Assembly: GCF_002197845.1 (NCBI RefSeq)
Contig: NZ_NIDE01000017.1
Span: 1,038,712-1,102,711, forward strand
Direction of reading: 5' to 3'
Length of the DNA: 64,000 bases
From: Fimbriiglobus ruber
Lineage (GTDB): Bacteria > Planctomycetota > Planctomycetia > Gemmatales > Gemmataceae
Shown here: positions 28,935 to 37,771 of the stretch, in pieces
Position numbering within the stretch: position 1 is the first letter of the stretch
Layout of the letters: every line of letters starts with the position of its first letter
Made by a program: the position numbers and the translations under genes
The notes under the pieces: model-generated
Told to the model about the DNA's origin: nothing
Database searches by the model: none
Seen by the model: the letters and a program-made list of their open reading frames with translations, nothing else

Positions 28935-29315
28935 GTGCTTGCCACACCAACGCTAACGGAAGAGCGGATGTCGGCCGACCTCGAAGCCGAGGTCCGGCCC
29001 CTGATCGGTTCTTTGCGGACCGCCCTCGTGGGCGTGATGGCCGCGTCCGGTACGGACAGCGTGTCCCGGTTCCTGTCGGACGCCCCGGTGGAGGCGTGCG
29101 TCCGCCTCGCCGACGTCTGGGCGGTAGCAACTGCGATCGGGGTGCCCACCGATCAGGTCAAGGCCCGATTCTCCCCCGAGGAACAGTTCCTGATCGAAAT
29201 TGTCACGTCCGTTTACTCGGCCGCCCGGCCGACCCAAAACTTCGGCGACCTCCCCGAACTCGCCCGACTACTGGACGAAACGGGTTGGGATGTCGAAGAC
29301 GAAGCGGTGATTTAG
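28935..29315 (+). CDS. Hypothetical protein downstream of the kinase
   Basis: A 126-residue protein starting at a GTG with AGGAG about seven bases upstream. It is predicted mainly alpha-helical, acidic at the C-terminus (ETGWDVEDEAVI), without membrane segments or recognisable motifs. It follows the hybrid kinase by 188 bp on the same strand and is itself followed by a terminator-like hairpin at 29380-29424, so it is probably transcribed separately or as the last gene of the kinase unit. No family recognised. Confidence 0.6.
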   Translation: MLATPTLTEERMSADLEAEVRPLIGSLRTALVGVMAASGTDSVSRFLSDAPVEACVRLADVWAVATAIGVPTDQVKARFSPEEQFLIEIVTSVYSAARPTQNFGDLPELARLLDETGWDVEDEAVI

Positions 29316-29379
29316 AGATCGGCTCGGGTACCGACGGGCACTTCGCTGTCGGTCATTGAAGACGTCACGAAACAGAATG

Positions 29380-29424
29380 AGGCGGCCGATCACAGCAAGT
29401 GGCTCTGTGTTCGGTCGCCTTTTC
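29380..29424 (+). terminator. Rho-independent terminator
   Basis: A 16-bp stem (29380-29395 with 29405-29420) with two mismatches and a 9-nt loop is followed by TTTTC. It lies about 65 bp after the stop of the gene at 28935-29315. Confidence 0.55.
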
Positions 29425-29987
29425 ATTTACGACTGTCGCGACTACCGACCTTCGTCCTTACAGGGCCACGGGGACTTCTCCCACCGGGCGACGGGGGTCG
29501 AAGTCGTCTCGCATGGTGCGGCCGGTGCGTCTGGGTGTACTGCTCCCATAACCACGTCGGCCCCGCCAGCTGGGACAGCGTTAAGTAGATGTCGGTAGGT
29601 AGGGAAACGGATCGGGCCGTCTTCGTCACGTCCGCCCCGAACATCAACTTCCCGCCCTTCAGGTCCAACGCCTTCGGGCTGCACGGGTCAAGCGTCCGGC
29701 ACCCGACCAGATTCTTCACCCGGATGAAAGTGCGAATCAAGCTCCAGGCGGGGTAGCGGGTGTGAAGCCACGTCATGAATGTGTCGAATGCGTCCACCGC
29801 GGGGATGCGAACCGCCTTCTTCGTGACTTCGGGGCAGCGACCTCTTCCCAGAGATTTCCCCGAACATATCCGAGTTCCTTGAAGTGTTGGTTCCACAGCG
29901 AGCGGAACGAGCGAAGGTAGGTGCGGCACAACATCCGAAGCCCGATGGGGTCAGATCAGTGAAAATGCCGCTTTGAAACTTTCCCAA
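29423..29987 (-). pseudogene. Decayed tyrosine recombinase (integrase)
   Basis: On the minus strand, two overlapping frames together read like a planctomycete phage-type integrase. First comes DPIGLRMLCRTYLRSFRSLW and NQHFKELGYVRGNLWEEVAAP, then (after a frame change near 29830) KAVRIPAVDAFDTFMTWLHT, FIRVKNLVGCRTLD with the first catalytic Arg, and TWLWEQYTQ. The H-x-x-R box and the catalytic Tyr are absent, because the sequence is lost after about 29440. The gene is truncated at both ends and frameshifted, hence inactive. No attachment-site repeat is visible nearby. Confidence 0.6.
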
Positions 29988-29999
29988 CGTTGTTGCTGG

Positions 30000-30557
30000 T
30001 CACTTCATTTCGTTAAACCGCCACATCGGCACGTTCGGCGGCAGGGTGCCGGCCAAGTAGTCGTTCTCGCCGATCTGATCGCGGAGTTTCTTCAGAGCGT
30101 GCCGGCGGACCGTCACATAGTAGAACTCGCACCTTGCATCTCGCACCGAATCCCAGACCTGATACAAGCGATCGGTTTCGGCGATCACCTCGCGGAGGGT
30201 CGGTGCCCGATCGGTTTCAAACTGCTGTCTCTGGTCGAGATATTTGCGAAAGGCCCGGTTGAATCGGACCAGTTCGTTCACCTGTGACCTGTCGGGGAAT
30301 CGCATACTGTCAGCCACGCGGGGCGCGTCGGCGAGTTCGCGGTACCGACGGCGGAGCATGTCGAGGTCGCCGCTGTACTCCTCGGGCCGGGTCAGCACGT
30401 ATCGCGTCTCCCGGGGATCGAGTATCTCCCACTCGATACCAAGCTGGTGGACGGCGTCGCGCATGGCCGGGAACCGGTCCGGCGGCGGGACGGTTTCCGG
30501 CGTCCCGGGTGCAGTGGTCAGAAGGATGGCCGCCAAAACCAGATCGGCACCGGTCAT
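30000..30557 (-). CDS. Hypothetical exported protein
   Basis: A 185-residue protein from the ATG at 30557, chosen because GGGAGGA lies about eight bases upstream; a longer frame to 30587 has no such site. The N-terminus (MTGADLVLAAILLTTAPG) is a short signal-like hydrophobic segment. The rest is charged and helical with many Arg residues (for example LDMLRRRYRELADAP), ending NVPMWRFNEMK. No domain recognised. It lies next to an integrase pseudogene and upstream of a 630-bp intergenic region. Confidence 0.6.
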   Translation of the reverse strand: MTGADLVLAAILLTTAPGTPETVPPPDRFPAMRDAVHQLGIEWEILDPRETRYVLTRPEEYSGDLDMLRRRYRELADAPRVADSMRFPDRSQVNELVRFNRAFRKYLDQRQQFETDRAPTLREVIAETDRLYQVWDSVRDARCEFYYVTVRRHALKKLRDQIGENDYLAGTLPPNVPMWRFNEMK

Positions 30558-31188
30558 GAATAAGTCCTCCCGAGTCGGAGCGACCAAGACGATCGCCCGG
30601 CCGCAAGCGCGCGGACACCCGAACGGGCCAGAACCGCGGCACGGAAAAAGCGGAAAAATAAGAGAAAACGATTCCGTCGGGTCGGGGAGAGTCGGGCGGG
30701 CGGTTAAATAGAGCCGTCTGGAATGGCGGCGGAAACCGGCCCGGCTTCGGCGATCCTGGTATCCCGACCCGAGTTACCACGTCGCCAGGCAGCGACGTCA
30801 GTAGCGGCGATCAAAAGGCCGCGAGGAGGAGCGGGTCGGAAAGGCGGGCAGTCTTCTATCCCGCACGAAAGAAAAATACAAGACAATTTCGATGCCGTGT
30901 GCAGAAAATTTAAAAATCTTGAGTAGAAGCCTAAAAATCACATCGTACACAAAGTCGTAAACTATTTGATAAAAACAGGTTGCGACAAATCGTGAGTAGT
31001 TGTCACCGTCGGGAATAGCGGCAAGAATACATGTGTTCACTATTCGTTTCGGTTCCGAAGTGCTCGATTGTAGAGCATGGTCGCCGCATTTTTGTGCAGG
31101 CCACATGTTCTGTTCTAAGTTCTCTCAAAGATTGATGTTTCGCCCCCTACAAACAGAGTAACCGGCACAATCTGCACAATGAGAAAGA
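30558..31188. other. Intergenic region, AT-rich half
   Basis: About 630 bp without a supported gene. The first half (to about 30850) has ordinary GC. The second half (about 30870-31180) is clearly AT-rich with runs of A and T and no ribosome site in front of any open frame. It may be a decayed island edge. No tRNA-like fold was recognised by eye. Confidence 0.5.
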
Positions 31189-31620
31189 TTATTGCCAAGC
31201 CGCGGGTCGGTATCCTATTCTATGCAGCCACCATGCCTGGATGTTCGGCGATTCTTCGCTGAGCCCGACTATAATCCAGGCGATATCTGCCCCATAAGTG
31301 TTACGCTCGATATCTTTTTTGCTCGGGATTGGCGGTGATGTGGGGTGCGAATGGTAGATCGCCAGAACCTCGTTTGCGTCGACTCGCATCAATCGGTAGG
31401 CTTCAAAAACACTTCGGGGCTCGGTCGCAAACTCGCTCGGACTATTGAGTTCGTTCACGAGTGGGATGGATCTCTCGACGACTCCCACCTCGTCCGCAAT
31501 TTTTCCGATCAGGAATCCGCAACACTCGTTCGGGAGTTCGGCTCTCGCATGAGTGATCATCGCCTGCAAGATGGGCGGCGGTATGACGAGGCGATAGGGT
31601 TGATGTGGGAGTTCATTCAT
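31189..31620 (-). CDS. M67-family JAMM metallopeptidase (Mov34/MPN)
   Basis: A 143-residue single-domain JAB/MPN protein. The zinc site is complete: Glu32 in ELPNECCGFLIG, then H90-x-H92-x10-D103 (HSHPTSPPIPSKKD). Bacterial relatives cleave the C-terminus of ubiquitin-like sulfur carriers or cysteine adducts, in thiamine, cysteine or molybdopterin pathways, usually beside ThiF/MoeB and a ThiS-like protein. None of those genes is adjacent here, so the substrate is open. It is divergent from trmL. Length is normal for bacterial members. Confidence 0.88.
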   Translation of the reverse strand: MNELPHQPYRLVIPPPILQAMITHARAELPNECCGFLIGKIADEVGVVERSIPLVNELNSPSEFATEPRSVFEAYRLMRVDANEVLAIYHSHPTSPPIPSKKDIERNTYGADIAWIIVGLSEESPNIQAWWLHRIGYRPAAWQ

Positions 31621-31742
31621 CTCGACGAATGCCCCTTATGCTCGGAAGGTGTCGATCGACGGCATCAGGGGACGAAACGGCAGGGCGACGTTATCGTAAA
31701 ACTCTCGCGGGCTTTTGGCCTCGTTTGACCGGACCACTCACC

Positions 31743-32198
31743 ATGCTGCACGTAGCCCTCTGGGAGCCGGAGATTCCGCCGAATACGGGCAACGTCGCCC
31801 GGCTCTGCGCGGCCACGGGAGCCCGCCTCCACCTCGTCGGGCGGCTCGGCTTCCGGCTGGACGACCAGTCCGTCAAACGGGCCGGACTCGATTACTGGCC
31901 CGCGGTCGACCTCGTCCGGCACGTCACGTTCGAGGACTTTGAAATATCCCTCGGGGCGACCCGCATCTGGTGCGTGGATAACCCGGCGGAGCGGGCGCAC
32001 ACGCGAGCCGATTTCCACGCGGATGACTGTTTGCTGTTCGGCAGTGAAGGAAAGGGCTTGCCCCCGGGCGTCCGCGAGCGGTACACCGACCGCTTAATCG
32101 GTATCCCCATGCCGTCCGGTAAAGTCCGCAGTCTCAACCTGGCCACCGCCGTCGGCATTGTGCTGTACGAGGCGCTGCGCCAAGTGCATGGTTGGTAG
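31743..32198 (+). CDS. trmL: tRNA (cytidine(34)-2'-O)-methyltransferase TrmL
   Basis: A 151-residue SPOUT methyltransferase, started at the ATG of MLHVALWEPEIPPNTGNVAR. TrmL methylates the ribose of the wobble nucleotide in tRNA-Leu isoacceptors using SAM. The family's three blocks are visible: NTGNVARLCAATG near the N-terminus, LLFGSEGKGLP around residue 99, and the knot-forming RSLNLATAVGIVLYEALRQ at the C-terminus. Length matches E. coli TrmL (157). It stands alone between the divergent JAMM gene and a hypothetical gene. Confidence 0.93.
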   Translation: MLHVALWEPEIPPNTGNVARLCAATGARLHLVGRLGFRLDDQSVKRAGLDYWPAVDLVRHVTFEDFEISLGATRIWCVDNPAERAHTRADFHADDCLLFGSEGKGLPPGVRERYTDRLIGIPMPSGKVRSLNLATAVGIVLYEALRQVHGW

Positions 32199-32328
32199 AA
32201 TCGGACCCGCGGGTTCCCTCGTTCGCCTCGTTCGCCCGTCCCACCCTGCGTTCGCCACCCGCGGCTGGTCGATTCATCGCCGGTGTGATGTCCCGCACCC
32301 GCGCGGCACGCACCGGAGGGACGGACGA

Positions 32329-32658
32329 ATGGGGGAGCTGGTCCTCGCACTGCCGGCGCTCGGCGAACTGGCCGCTTACGTCCACAAGACGCTCTGCCAG
32401 CAGGACTCGCTCGACCCGGACCTGACCCCGCTGCACCGCACGACGCTCGCTCGAGCCGGGCGGCCCTGCGGGGCGGTATTTCACGTCGAGGGTCCGCGCA
32501 TGCTCCGGACGTCCGCCGTGTGGGCGGCGGACGACCACCGGATCATCTTCTACGACTCGACCGGCCAGCGTTCCCGCGCCATCCGGCTCAGCGAGTCGCC
32601 CGACCCGGCGGACCTTGCGGCCCGCAAGCCCGACCGGCGACCGGCGCGGGTGGCGTGA
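32329..32658 (+). CDS. Hypothetical protein
   Basis: A 109-residue protein from the ATG at 32329, preceded by GGAGG about nine bases upstream; an open frame continues upstream but overlaps trmL. It contains FHVEGPRMLRTSAVWAADDH and HRIIFYDSTG blocks suggesting a small alpha/beta fold. No motif I can name. The intergenic distance to trmL is 130 bp, so co-transcription is possible. Confidence 0.6.
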   Translation: MGELVLALPALGELAAYVHKTLCQQDSLDPDLTPLHRTTLARAGRPCGAVFHVEGPRMLRTSAVWAADDHRIIFYDSTGQRSRAIRLSESPDPADLAARKPDRRPARVA

Positions 32659-32675
32659 GAGCGCCTTGGAGCGCG

Positions 32676-33002
32676 CTACTCTTTCTTCTCGATCCCGCCC
32701 TTGATGAGATAGATGTTTGCGGTCACGGAGATCACGCCAGCAGCCGCCCCGATGACGGCCACGCTGACCCCGAGTTGTTCCCAGGACGTGATCTGCTTGT
32801 CGTGGATGGCGGCGCAGAGTACGAACAGGCCGCCGAGGAAGCATCCCGCGATCACGAGGAACGCCAGGACGCGGACCAGGTTCCAGGCAATGCTGAACGC
32901 GATCAGAAATCCGACGACCGCCGCCGCGTTTTTGTGGGATGACAGCTTGGGGCTCGGCCCCAAACCCCGCCGGAGGGGTGGGACCCCTCCGGACCTCCTC
33001 AC
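32676..33002 (-). CDS. Small membrane protein, 5' end made of repeat DNA
   Basis: A 108-residue frame with three hydrophobic stretches (about residues 28-45, 46-66 and 78-102) separated by short polar turns, so a small inner-membrane protein. The only available start is a GTG at 33002, and the first 20 residues (GGVPPLRRGLGPSPKL) are encoded by one arm of the inverted repeat at 32946-33228. The original N-terminus may have been replaced when the repeat inserted. Family and function unknown. It is convergent with the hypothetical gene at 32329. Confidence 0.5.
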   Translation of the reverse strand: MRRSGGVPPLRRGLGPSPKLSSHKNAAAVVGFLIAFSIAWNLVRVLAFLVIAGCFLGGLFVLCAAIHDKQITSWEQLGVSVAVIGAAAGVISVTANIYLIKGGIEKKE

Positions 33003-33228
33003 TTGCTCCCGACCCGCGGCCGGATCCCCGAGCGGATCCGGCCGCGGGTCGCTCGCAGGGGTCCGGGTTGATTGCGGCAGGAAGACAGTGACTCTTCGTC
33101 GGTTCTCGAACCGGTCCCGCTCCCGATTAGTGGGTCGATCCCAAAGCGGATCGACCCACTAATCGGGAGCAGATGGGAGGTCCGGAGGGGTCCCACCCCT
33201 CCGGCGGGGTTTGGGGCCGAGCCCCAAG
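32946..33228. repeat. Composite inverted-repeat element with nested hairpins
   Basis: The outer arms, 32946-32998 and 33176-33228, are perfect 53-bp inverted copies. Inside are two perfect hairpins: stem 33011-33027/33034-33050 (17 bp, loop CCGAGC) and stem 33119-33141/33148-33170 (23 bp, loop CAAAGC). Both begin after a GCTCCCGA-like sequence and both have GGATC next to the loop. There is no coding capacity of its own. It resembles a non-autonomous, REP- or MITE-like element. Confidence 0.85.
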
Positions 33229-33368
33229 ACGCCTTCCCTGGAATCCCAGCCACCCGACTGCTGACGACCGCATCGATCGCTGGACAGAGAGAGGGCAAGC
33301 CCCTCCCAGTTCGGCTGCACACGGCTCGGGCTCGCGAGGTGCAGCCATCTGGTTTGAGGCCGTCTCTT

Positions 33369-33986
33369 TCAGTCGTCCTTCTTCGCGTTGAACCGGATGC
33401 GGCAACCGCGGGCCAGCGTTTCGGCGGGCGCGGCGGGCTTGCCGTCGAGGGCGGCCTTGAGGGCCGATTCGAGCAGGTTTTGTGTCGCGGCCGTGGGCGG
33501 ACTCTTATCGTCCATCGCCCCAAGATAGGCGATCTTTCGCTCCTTGTTCAGCACGAAGAACTCGGGCGTGTAATTCGCGCCGAACTTCCGGGCGATCTCT
33601 TGCGTCGGGTCGTACAGATAGAGGAACGGAAACTTCTTTTTCGCCGCTCGCTTCTTCATTTCGGGCAGTTGATCGTCCTTGACCGTGTTTACATTAATCG
33701 CAACGACCGCGACCTTGGAATCTGCCCCGGCGTGCGCGTTGGCGAACGCGATGATTCGGTCCTCGTACCCGGCGGCAACGGGACAACTGTTGCAGGTGAA
33801 GATGACGACGACGGCGTCTTGACCCTTCAGGTCCGCGAGCGAATGTTTCTTCCCGTCGGTCCCCTCCAGGTCGACCCACGCCGGGGCCGCGTCGCCGGCA
33901 CTGAGGACTTTGTTGAACTCACCGGCCCGGACCGGGAAGGCCAGTGCGAGTACGGCGACCGCGAGGCCAAAGACGTATCGCGTCAT
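33369..33986 (-). CDS. Exported thioredoxin-like (redoxin) protein
   Basis: A 205-residue protein from the ATG at 33986, where a clear signal peptide begins (MTRYVFGLAVAVLALAFPVRA). Residues about 32-190 have the AhpC/TSA-redoxin fold with the redox motif C65-N-S-C68-P (FTCNSCPVAAGYEDR), the cis-Pro strand in YTPEFFVLNKERKI, and a LGAMDDKSPP block common in planctomycete homologues. A periplasmic thiol-disulfide role or a peroxiredoxin-like role is likely; the partner is unknown. The gap to the upstream deoC is 116 bp on the same strand. Confidence 0.83.
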   Translation of the reverse strand: MTRYVFGLAVAVLALAFPVRAGEFNKVLSAGDAAPAWVDLEGTDGKKHSLADLKGQDAVVVIFTCNSCPVAAGYEDRIIAFANAHAGADSKVAVVAINVNTVKDDQLPEMKKRAAKKKFPFLYLYDPTQEIARKFGANYTPEFFVLNKERKIAYLGAMDDKSPPTAATQNLLESALKAALDGKPAAPAETLARGCRIRFNAKKDD

Positions 33987-34102
33987 GACGGGAATGCTCC
34001 GAGTCGATAGGGGTTGACGGTCTTGTTGGTTGATCTCAAGCGTAACGAAAGGTAGCCCTGGGCTCAAACGGAAGCGAGGAAGCCTAATCCGCACGGCTTC
34101 CG

Positions 34103-34789
34103 TCAGCCGCCCAACTTGGCTTTCGCCTCGTCAAGAATCGTTTTCGTAGCCGTCGCCCCGACGCGGGAGACGCCGATCGCGCGAACTTCCAGGAGCTTTT
34201 CGTAAGTCCGCACGCCGCCGGCCGCCTTCACCTGGACGTGAGCCGGGCTGTGGGTCCGCATCAACTTCAAGTCCTCGATCGTCGCCCCGGTCTCGGCGTA
34301 CCCGGTCGACGTTTTTACCCAGTCGGCCCGGACTTCCCCGCAAATCTTACACAGTTCGATCTTGTGTTCGTCCTTCAGGTAGGCGTTCTCGAAGATGACT
34401 TTCACCTTCGCGCCGTTCGCGTGGGCGACGGCGACCACCGCCCGGACGTCCTCGGCCACATAGTTCCATTCGCCGGACAACACTTTGCCGATGTTGACTA
34501 CCATGTCGAGTTCGCTCGCCCCGTCGGTGATCGCCCGTTCGCTTTCAAATACCTTGACCGCCGTCAGGTGACCGCCGTGGGGGAACCCGATGGTCGTGCT
34601 GGCCCGGACGGTCGTGCCGGCCAACAGGTTAGCCGCTGTCCGCACCGCGTAAGGCTTGATGCAGACGGACGCGACGTTGTATTGCCGCGCGAGTAAGCAA
34701 CCCCGTTCCAGGTCGGCGTCGGTCAGCCCGGGTTGGAGGAGCGAGTGATCGAACATCTTGGCCAGGTCGGCGAGCGACGGGGTAGACAC
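34103..34789 (-). CDS. deoC: Deoxyribose-phosphate aldolase
   Basis: A 228-residue class I aldolase that cleaves 2-deoxyribose 5-phosphate to glyceraldehyde 3-phosphate and acetaldehyde in nucleoside salvage. The GTG start at 34789 is preceded by a GAGGG box; upstream sequence in frame is not conserved. The Schiff-base lysine is K159 in DWVKTSTGY. The proton-relay acid is D95 in SELDMVVN, and the second lysine lies in HVQVKAAGGVRTYE. FDHSLLQP near residue 13 is the N-terminal hallmark. Length is in the bacterial range. No other deo genes are adjacent. Confidence 0.95.
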   Translation of the reverse strand: MSTPSLADLAKMFDHSLLQPGLTDADLERGCLLARQYNVASVCIKPYAVRTAANLLAGTTVRASTTIGFPHGGHLTAVKVFESERAITDGASELDMVVNIGKVLSGEWNYVAEDVRAVVAVAHANGAKVKVIFENAYLKDEHKIELCKICGEVRADWVKTSTGYAETGATIEDLKLMRTHSPAHVQVKAAGGVRTYEKLLEVRAIGVSRVGATATKTILDEAKAKLGG

Positions 34790-34971
34790 GGGGAGCCCTC
34801 GGGAAACCGTCGCCTCGCGACCGGCGGCGGGCCGGGCGGGTGCGGCGTGGCGGTTATTCTCCGACCCGGTCACTCCCGCGAACAGGGCACCTGAACTTGA
34901 CCACCCCCCGACGGATGGTATGTACGCCGTCTGATTCTCACCCACTTGCTCCTCCCCGCGGAGGCTGTCCT

Positions 34972-36162
34972 TTGCGAACCGCGCTCGCAGCCGTTGTCGT
35001 ATTCGTCGCTTGTGCCACCCGCGCAGCCGCGCAGCCGGCGTCGTACGTCGCCGAGGTGACGGCCGAGAGTGTGACCGTTCGCACGGGTCCGGGCGAGCAG
35101 ATGCCGGATACCGGGACTCTGCCCCGCGGGACCAAGGTCATCGTCGACCATGCGGAAGGGGACAACTGGGTGGCCATCCAGCCCCCCCGCGGGCAGGTGA
35201 GCTGGATCAAGAATCTGAATCTCGGGCCCGTCGATGACCAGCCGCAGCAGGATCTGACCCCCCGGAACGCGGTCGTGCATGCGGAGCCGACCGCCGAAAT
35301 CTCTTACGGGCGACCGGGTTCGGGTGAACCGCTTGGCATCCGCCGGACCAAACTGCCGGACGGGGCCATCGTTTGGGTGATCGGCCGCTCCGTCGACTAC
35401 CAGAACGCCAAGTGGGTTCCGATCGAGCCGCCGGACGGCGATTTCCGGTACGTCCCCGTGTCCGCCTTGCAGGTCACGAAGGGGCAGCCGGTGCAGTCGT
35501 TCGTCGTCAAATCGCCCCAGCCAGCGTCTCCGCTCCTGGCAGGCGAGGGAAACGAGGGGCGAAGCGGAAGCGGATCCGAGCCGATTACCGCATCAGTGCC
35601 CGCCACACCACCCACAAAACCTACCTTGCCGGTACGACCGGCGAACTGGCCGAACCACCCGCTCTGGCAACAGGCTGAGGCCGCGGAAATCGCCGGAGAC
35701 ACTGATGCCGCCAAAAAGCTGTACCTTCAACTCGCGACGGAAATGAATAGAGCGGGCGGGGATACGGAACTGGCTAATCAGTGCTTCGCCCGCGTCCACG
35801 CGATCGGCGAGAAGCGTCGTCTTTCGTCGGGCGGAAAGGCTCCCATAACCTTGCCGCCACTCACAACGGCGACTTCCGCCAGTGTGCCACCGCCGACCGG
35901 AGCAATTGCGGAGTCGTCGCAGCCACAATGGTTGTCCGGCACGCTGCGGGCGTCCGGGTTTCGGTTAAACGACCAGCCGACCTACGCGCTTGAGGACGCC
36001 CAGCGGCGAGTGAAGTGTTATGTCGTCGCCGGTCCGGGAGTGAGCCTCGAATCATTTCGGGGATACGAAGCCGATCTCTTCGGCTCGATTGCCTCCCGCG
36101 ACGACCTCCGCGGTGCCGGAGTGCTGACCGCGACGCGGATTCAAGCGGTTCGGGATCGGTAA
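34972..36162 (+). CDS. Exported SH3-like domain protein
   Basis: A 396-residue protein from a TTG at 34972, chosen because GGAGG sits seven bases upstream and the signal peptide begins there (RTALAAVVVFVACATRAAAQ). Residues about 25-85 form a bacterial SH3 domain (ESVTVRTGPGEQMPDTGTLP, then W-V-A-I). A second SH3-like segment covers about 95-170 (GAIVWVIGRSVDYQNAKWVP). A proline-rich linker and a C-terminal domain of about 110 residues follow (WLSGTLRASGFRLNDQPTYAL, which may be a small beta domain). SH3-like modules bind cell-wall peptides in other bacteria; here the ligand is unknown. Periplasmic. Confidence 0.75.
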   Translation: MRTALAAVVVFVACATRAAAQPASYVAEVTAESVTVRTGPGEQMPDTGTLPRGTKVIVDHAEGDNWVAIQPPRGQVSWIKNLNLGPVDDQPQQDLTPRNAVVHAEPTAEISYGRPGSGEPLGIRRTKLPDGAIVWVIGRSVDYQNAKWVPIEPPDGDFRYVPVSALQVTKGQPVQSFVVKSPQPASPLLAGEGNEGRSGSGSEPITASVPATPPTKPTLPVRPANWPNHPLWQQAEAAEIAGDTDAAKKLYLQLATEMNRAGGDTELANQCFARVHAIGEKRRLSSGGKAPITLPPLTTATSASVPPPTGAIAESSQPQWLSGTLRASGFRLNDQPTYALEDAQRRVKCYVVAGPGVSLESFRGYEADLFGSIASRDDLRGAGVLTATRIQAVRDR

Positions 36163-36760
36163 ATTCTCTCATGCCTATCGGAAAAGCAGTTGTTCCTTGA
36201 CTTTGGGAACAATCCGGGAACCCATTTCTGATTGCCCCTGTCATCCCGAGCGGTTCCAATTCGCAACTTCTGTTCATCTGAGGCAAGAAACGGTTTCCAT
36301 TAAGCCGGCATTCACTCGACTACGCCATTCGGGAAAAAAGTCGCAGTCCACCAGAATTCCGGGGAAAAAAATTTCGCAGCTCTGCTCTGATTCTCGTCAA
36401 CCTTTACTATCATTATCCGTCGTCAGGTGTAAACTCCGAGAAACACAACAGGGCTTTTTGGGGGAAGCAGAAAAGCAAAACGAGTAAGCGAATGCAGCGC
36501 AAAACTAATCATTACTGATACTTGTGGCAATTCTTTTTTTCTTGACATTTCTCATTCGTGTTTAGGCATCTGATTTGACTCCCATCTCTCAGCAGAGCCC
36601 AATTTTCCGGCAAAAACGGAATAACCTCTCCCAGCGTCTGTTGCACCCGCCGAGAACTATTGGTAATCTTCCCGAGCCGAGATTTTTGGAAATTGCTAAA
36701 GGTGCCAACAACAACGGCCGCTGTCCGATGCGATTCATTTCACACCAGAAGGAGCTTACC
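36163..36760. other. Intergenic region with possible promoter
   Basis: About 600 bp of AT-richer sequence upstream of the PEP-CTERM-like gene. The frame that extends upstream of that gene lacks a ribosome site and does not look coding. A good -35-like TTGACA lies at 36542-36547, but the matching -10 is poor (TAGGCATCT-like, near 36563). No riboswitch fold was recognised. Confidence 0.4.
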
Positions 36761-37474
36761 ATGTTGAAGCGGATGGTATTGAAGGCGGTCGCGGTGGCTG
36801 CAGCCCTTGGGCTGACCGGCACCGCCGCCCGGGCGGATTTCGTGATCGACGACTTCTCGACTCCCGTGACCAGCACGGGGTACATCCAGCTAGCCGCCGG
36901 CGTCGGAGCCACTTCGGCCCGCGGGCCGGAAACCACGGCAGCAGGTGTGACCCGGAACATCCTCGTCACCCAAACCCAATCCGACGGTTCTGTCGGTGGG
37001 ACCGAGTGGAAGGTCGGCGGCGGCACGCTCTCGCTCGCCACGGCACCCCTGACGACCGCGAACGTCGACGTCACGTACACGTACTCGGCGCCCCAAAACC
37101 TGTCGACCGCCGGGACCAGCTTGTCGGTCACGTTCCCGTTTGCCGACCTCGGCAACATTCCGTACGTCGTGACCATCGGTGACGGCACCAACACCGCGAC
37201 ACAGTCCGGGGCGATCACCGCCGGCGGCAACACCTACACGCTGAGCCTGAGCGGATTCACCGGGGTCGACCTGACCCACGTGACTTCGATCGAGTTGCTG
37301 GTCAACGGCGGGGCGAGCCCGCAGATCTCGGCCGACTTCCAAATCTCCAACGTGTCGGTCAACACGCCGAACGCCCCGCCGTCGGCTCCGGCCCCGCCGG
37401 CCGTCGTGCTGATGCTCGCTGGCGTTCCGGCCCTGGGCCTAGCTCGGGCGGTCCGCCGCAAGCTCACCGCGTAA
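36761..37474 (+). CDS. PEP-CTERM-like surface protein
   Basis: A 237-residue protein with AAGGAG upstream of the ATG. A signal peptide (MLKRMVLKAVAVAAALGL) is followed by a beta-rich Thr/Gly/Ser domain (about 25-205) of the kind seen in exosortase substrates. The C-terminus has the tripartite sorting tail: a short proline motif (here PAPP in place of PEP), a hydrophobic segment (VVLMLAGVPALGLA) and a basic end (RAVRRK). Such proteins are cleaved and anchored by an exosortase/EpsH system, usually with exopolysaccharide. A strong terminator follows 26 bp after the stop. Confidence 0.75.
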   Translation: MLKRMVLKAVAVAAALGLTGTAARADFVIDDFSTPVTSTGYIQLAAGVGATSARGPETTAAGVTRNILVTQTQSDGSVGGTEWKVGGGTLSLATAPLTTANVDVTYTYSAPQNLSTAGTSLSVTFPFADLGNIPYVVTIGDGTNTATQSGAITAGGNTYTLSLSGFTGVDLTHVTSIELLVNGGASPQISADFQISNVSVNTPNAPPSAPAPPAVVLMLAGVPALGLARAVRRKLTA

Positions 37475-37500
37475 GTCGTTCGACGATCGTCTGAGTAACA

Positions 37501-37538
37501 AAAGAGCCGGGGGCGGATGTCCGCCCCCGGCTCTTTTG
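37501..37538. terminator. Bidirectional intrinsic terminator
   Basis: A perfect 18-bp stem (37501-37518 with 37521-37538), GC-rich at the loop and flanked by AAAA on the left and TTTT on the right, so it can work in both directions. It follows the PEP-CTERM-like gene. Confidence 0.9.
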
Positions 37539-37771
37539 CGTCGTTCACTTCGCCACGTGCCCACGACAAGTCATTCCGGACGTTCTGTTCCGAATTCGGT
37601 CGTAAAAAATCTGTCCGAGATTCTCTGCTCTCGCCAGCTCGAATCGAAAGTGACCCGGCGCGGCGTGATTTGCTCATGAAATTCCTCTCATGATCACCCA
37701 TTCTGTTACGAACGGTCGAGCCGCGTGGTAATTTAGGCAAGTACTTTTGCTCGCACCGAGGCTGTCCCGAC

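Noticed and set aside
30798-31106. A 102-codon minus-strand frame in the AT-rich gap
   Set aside because: No ribosome site, odd composition that changes midway, and no recognisable motif.
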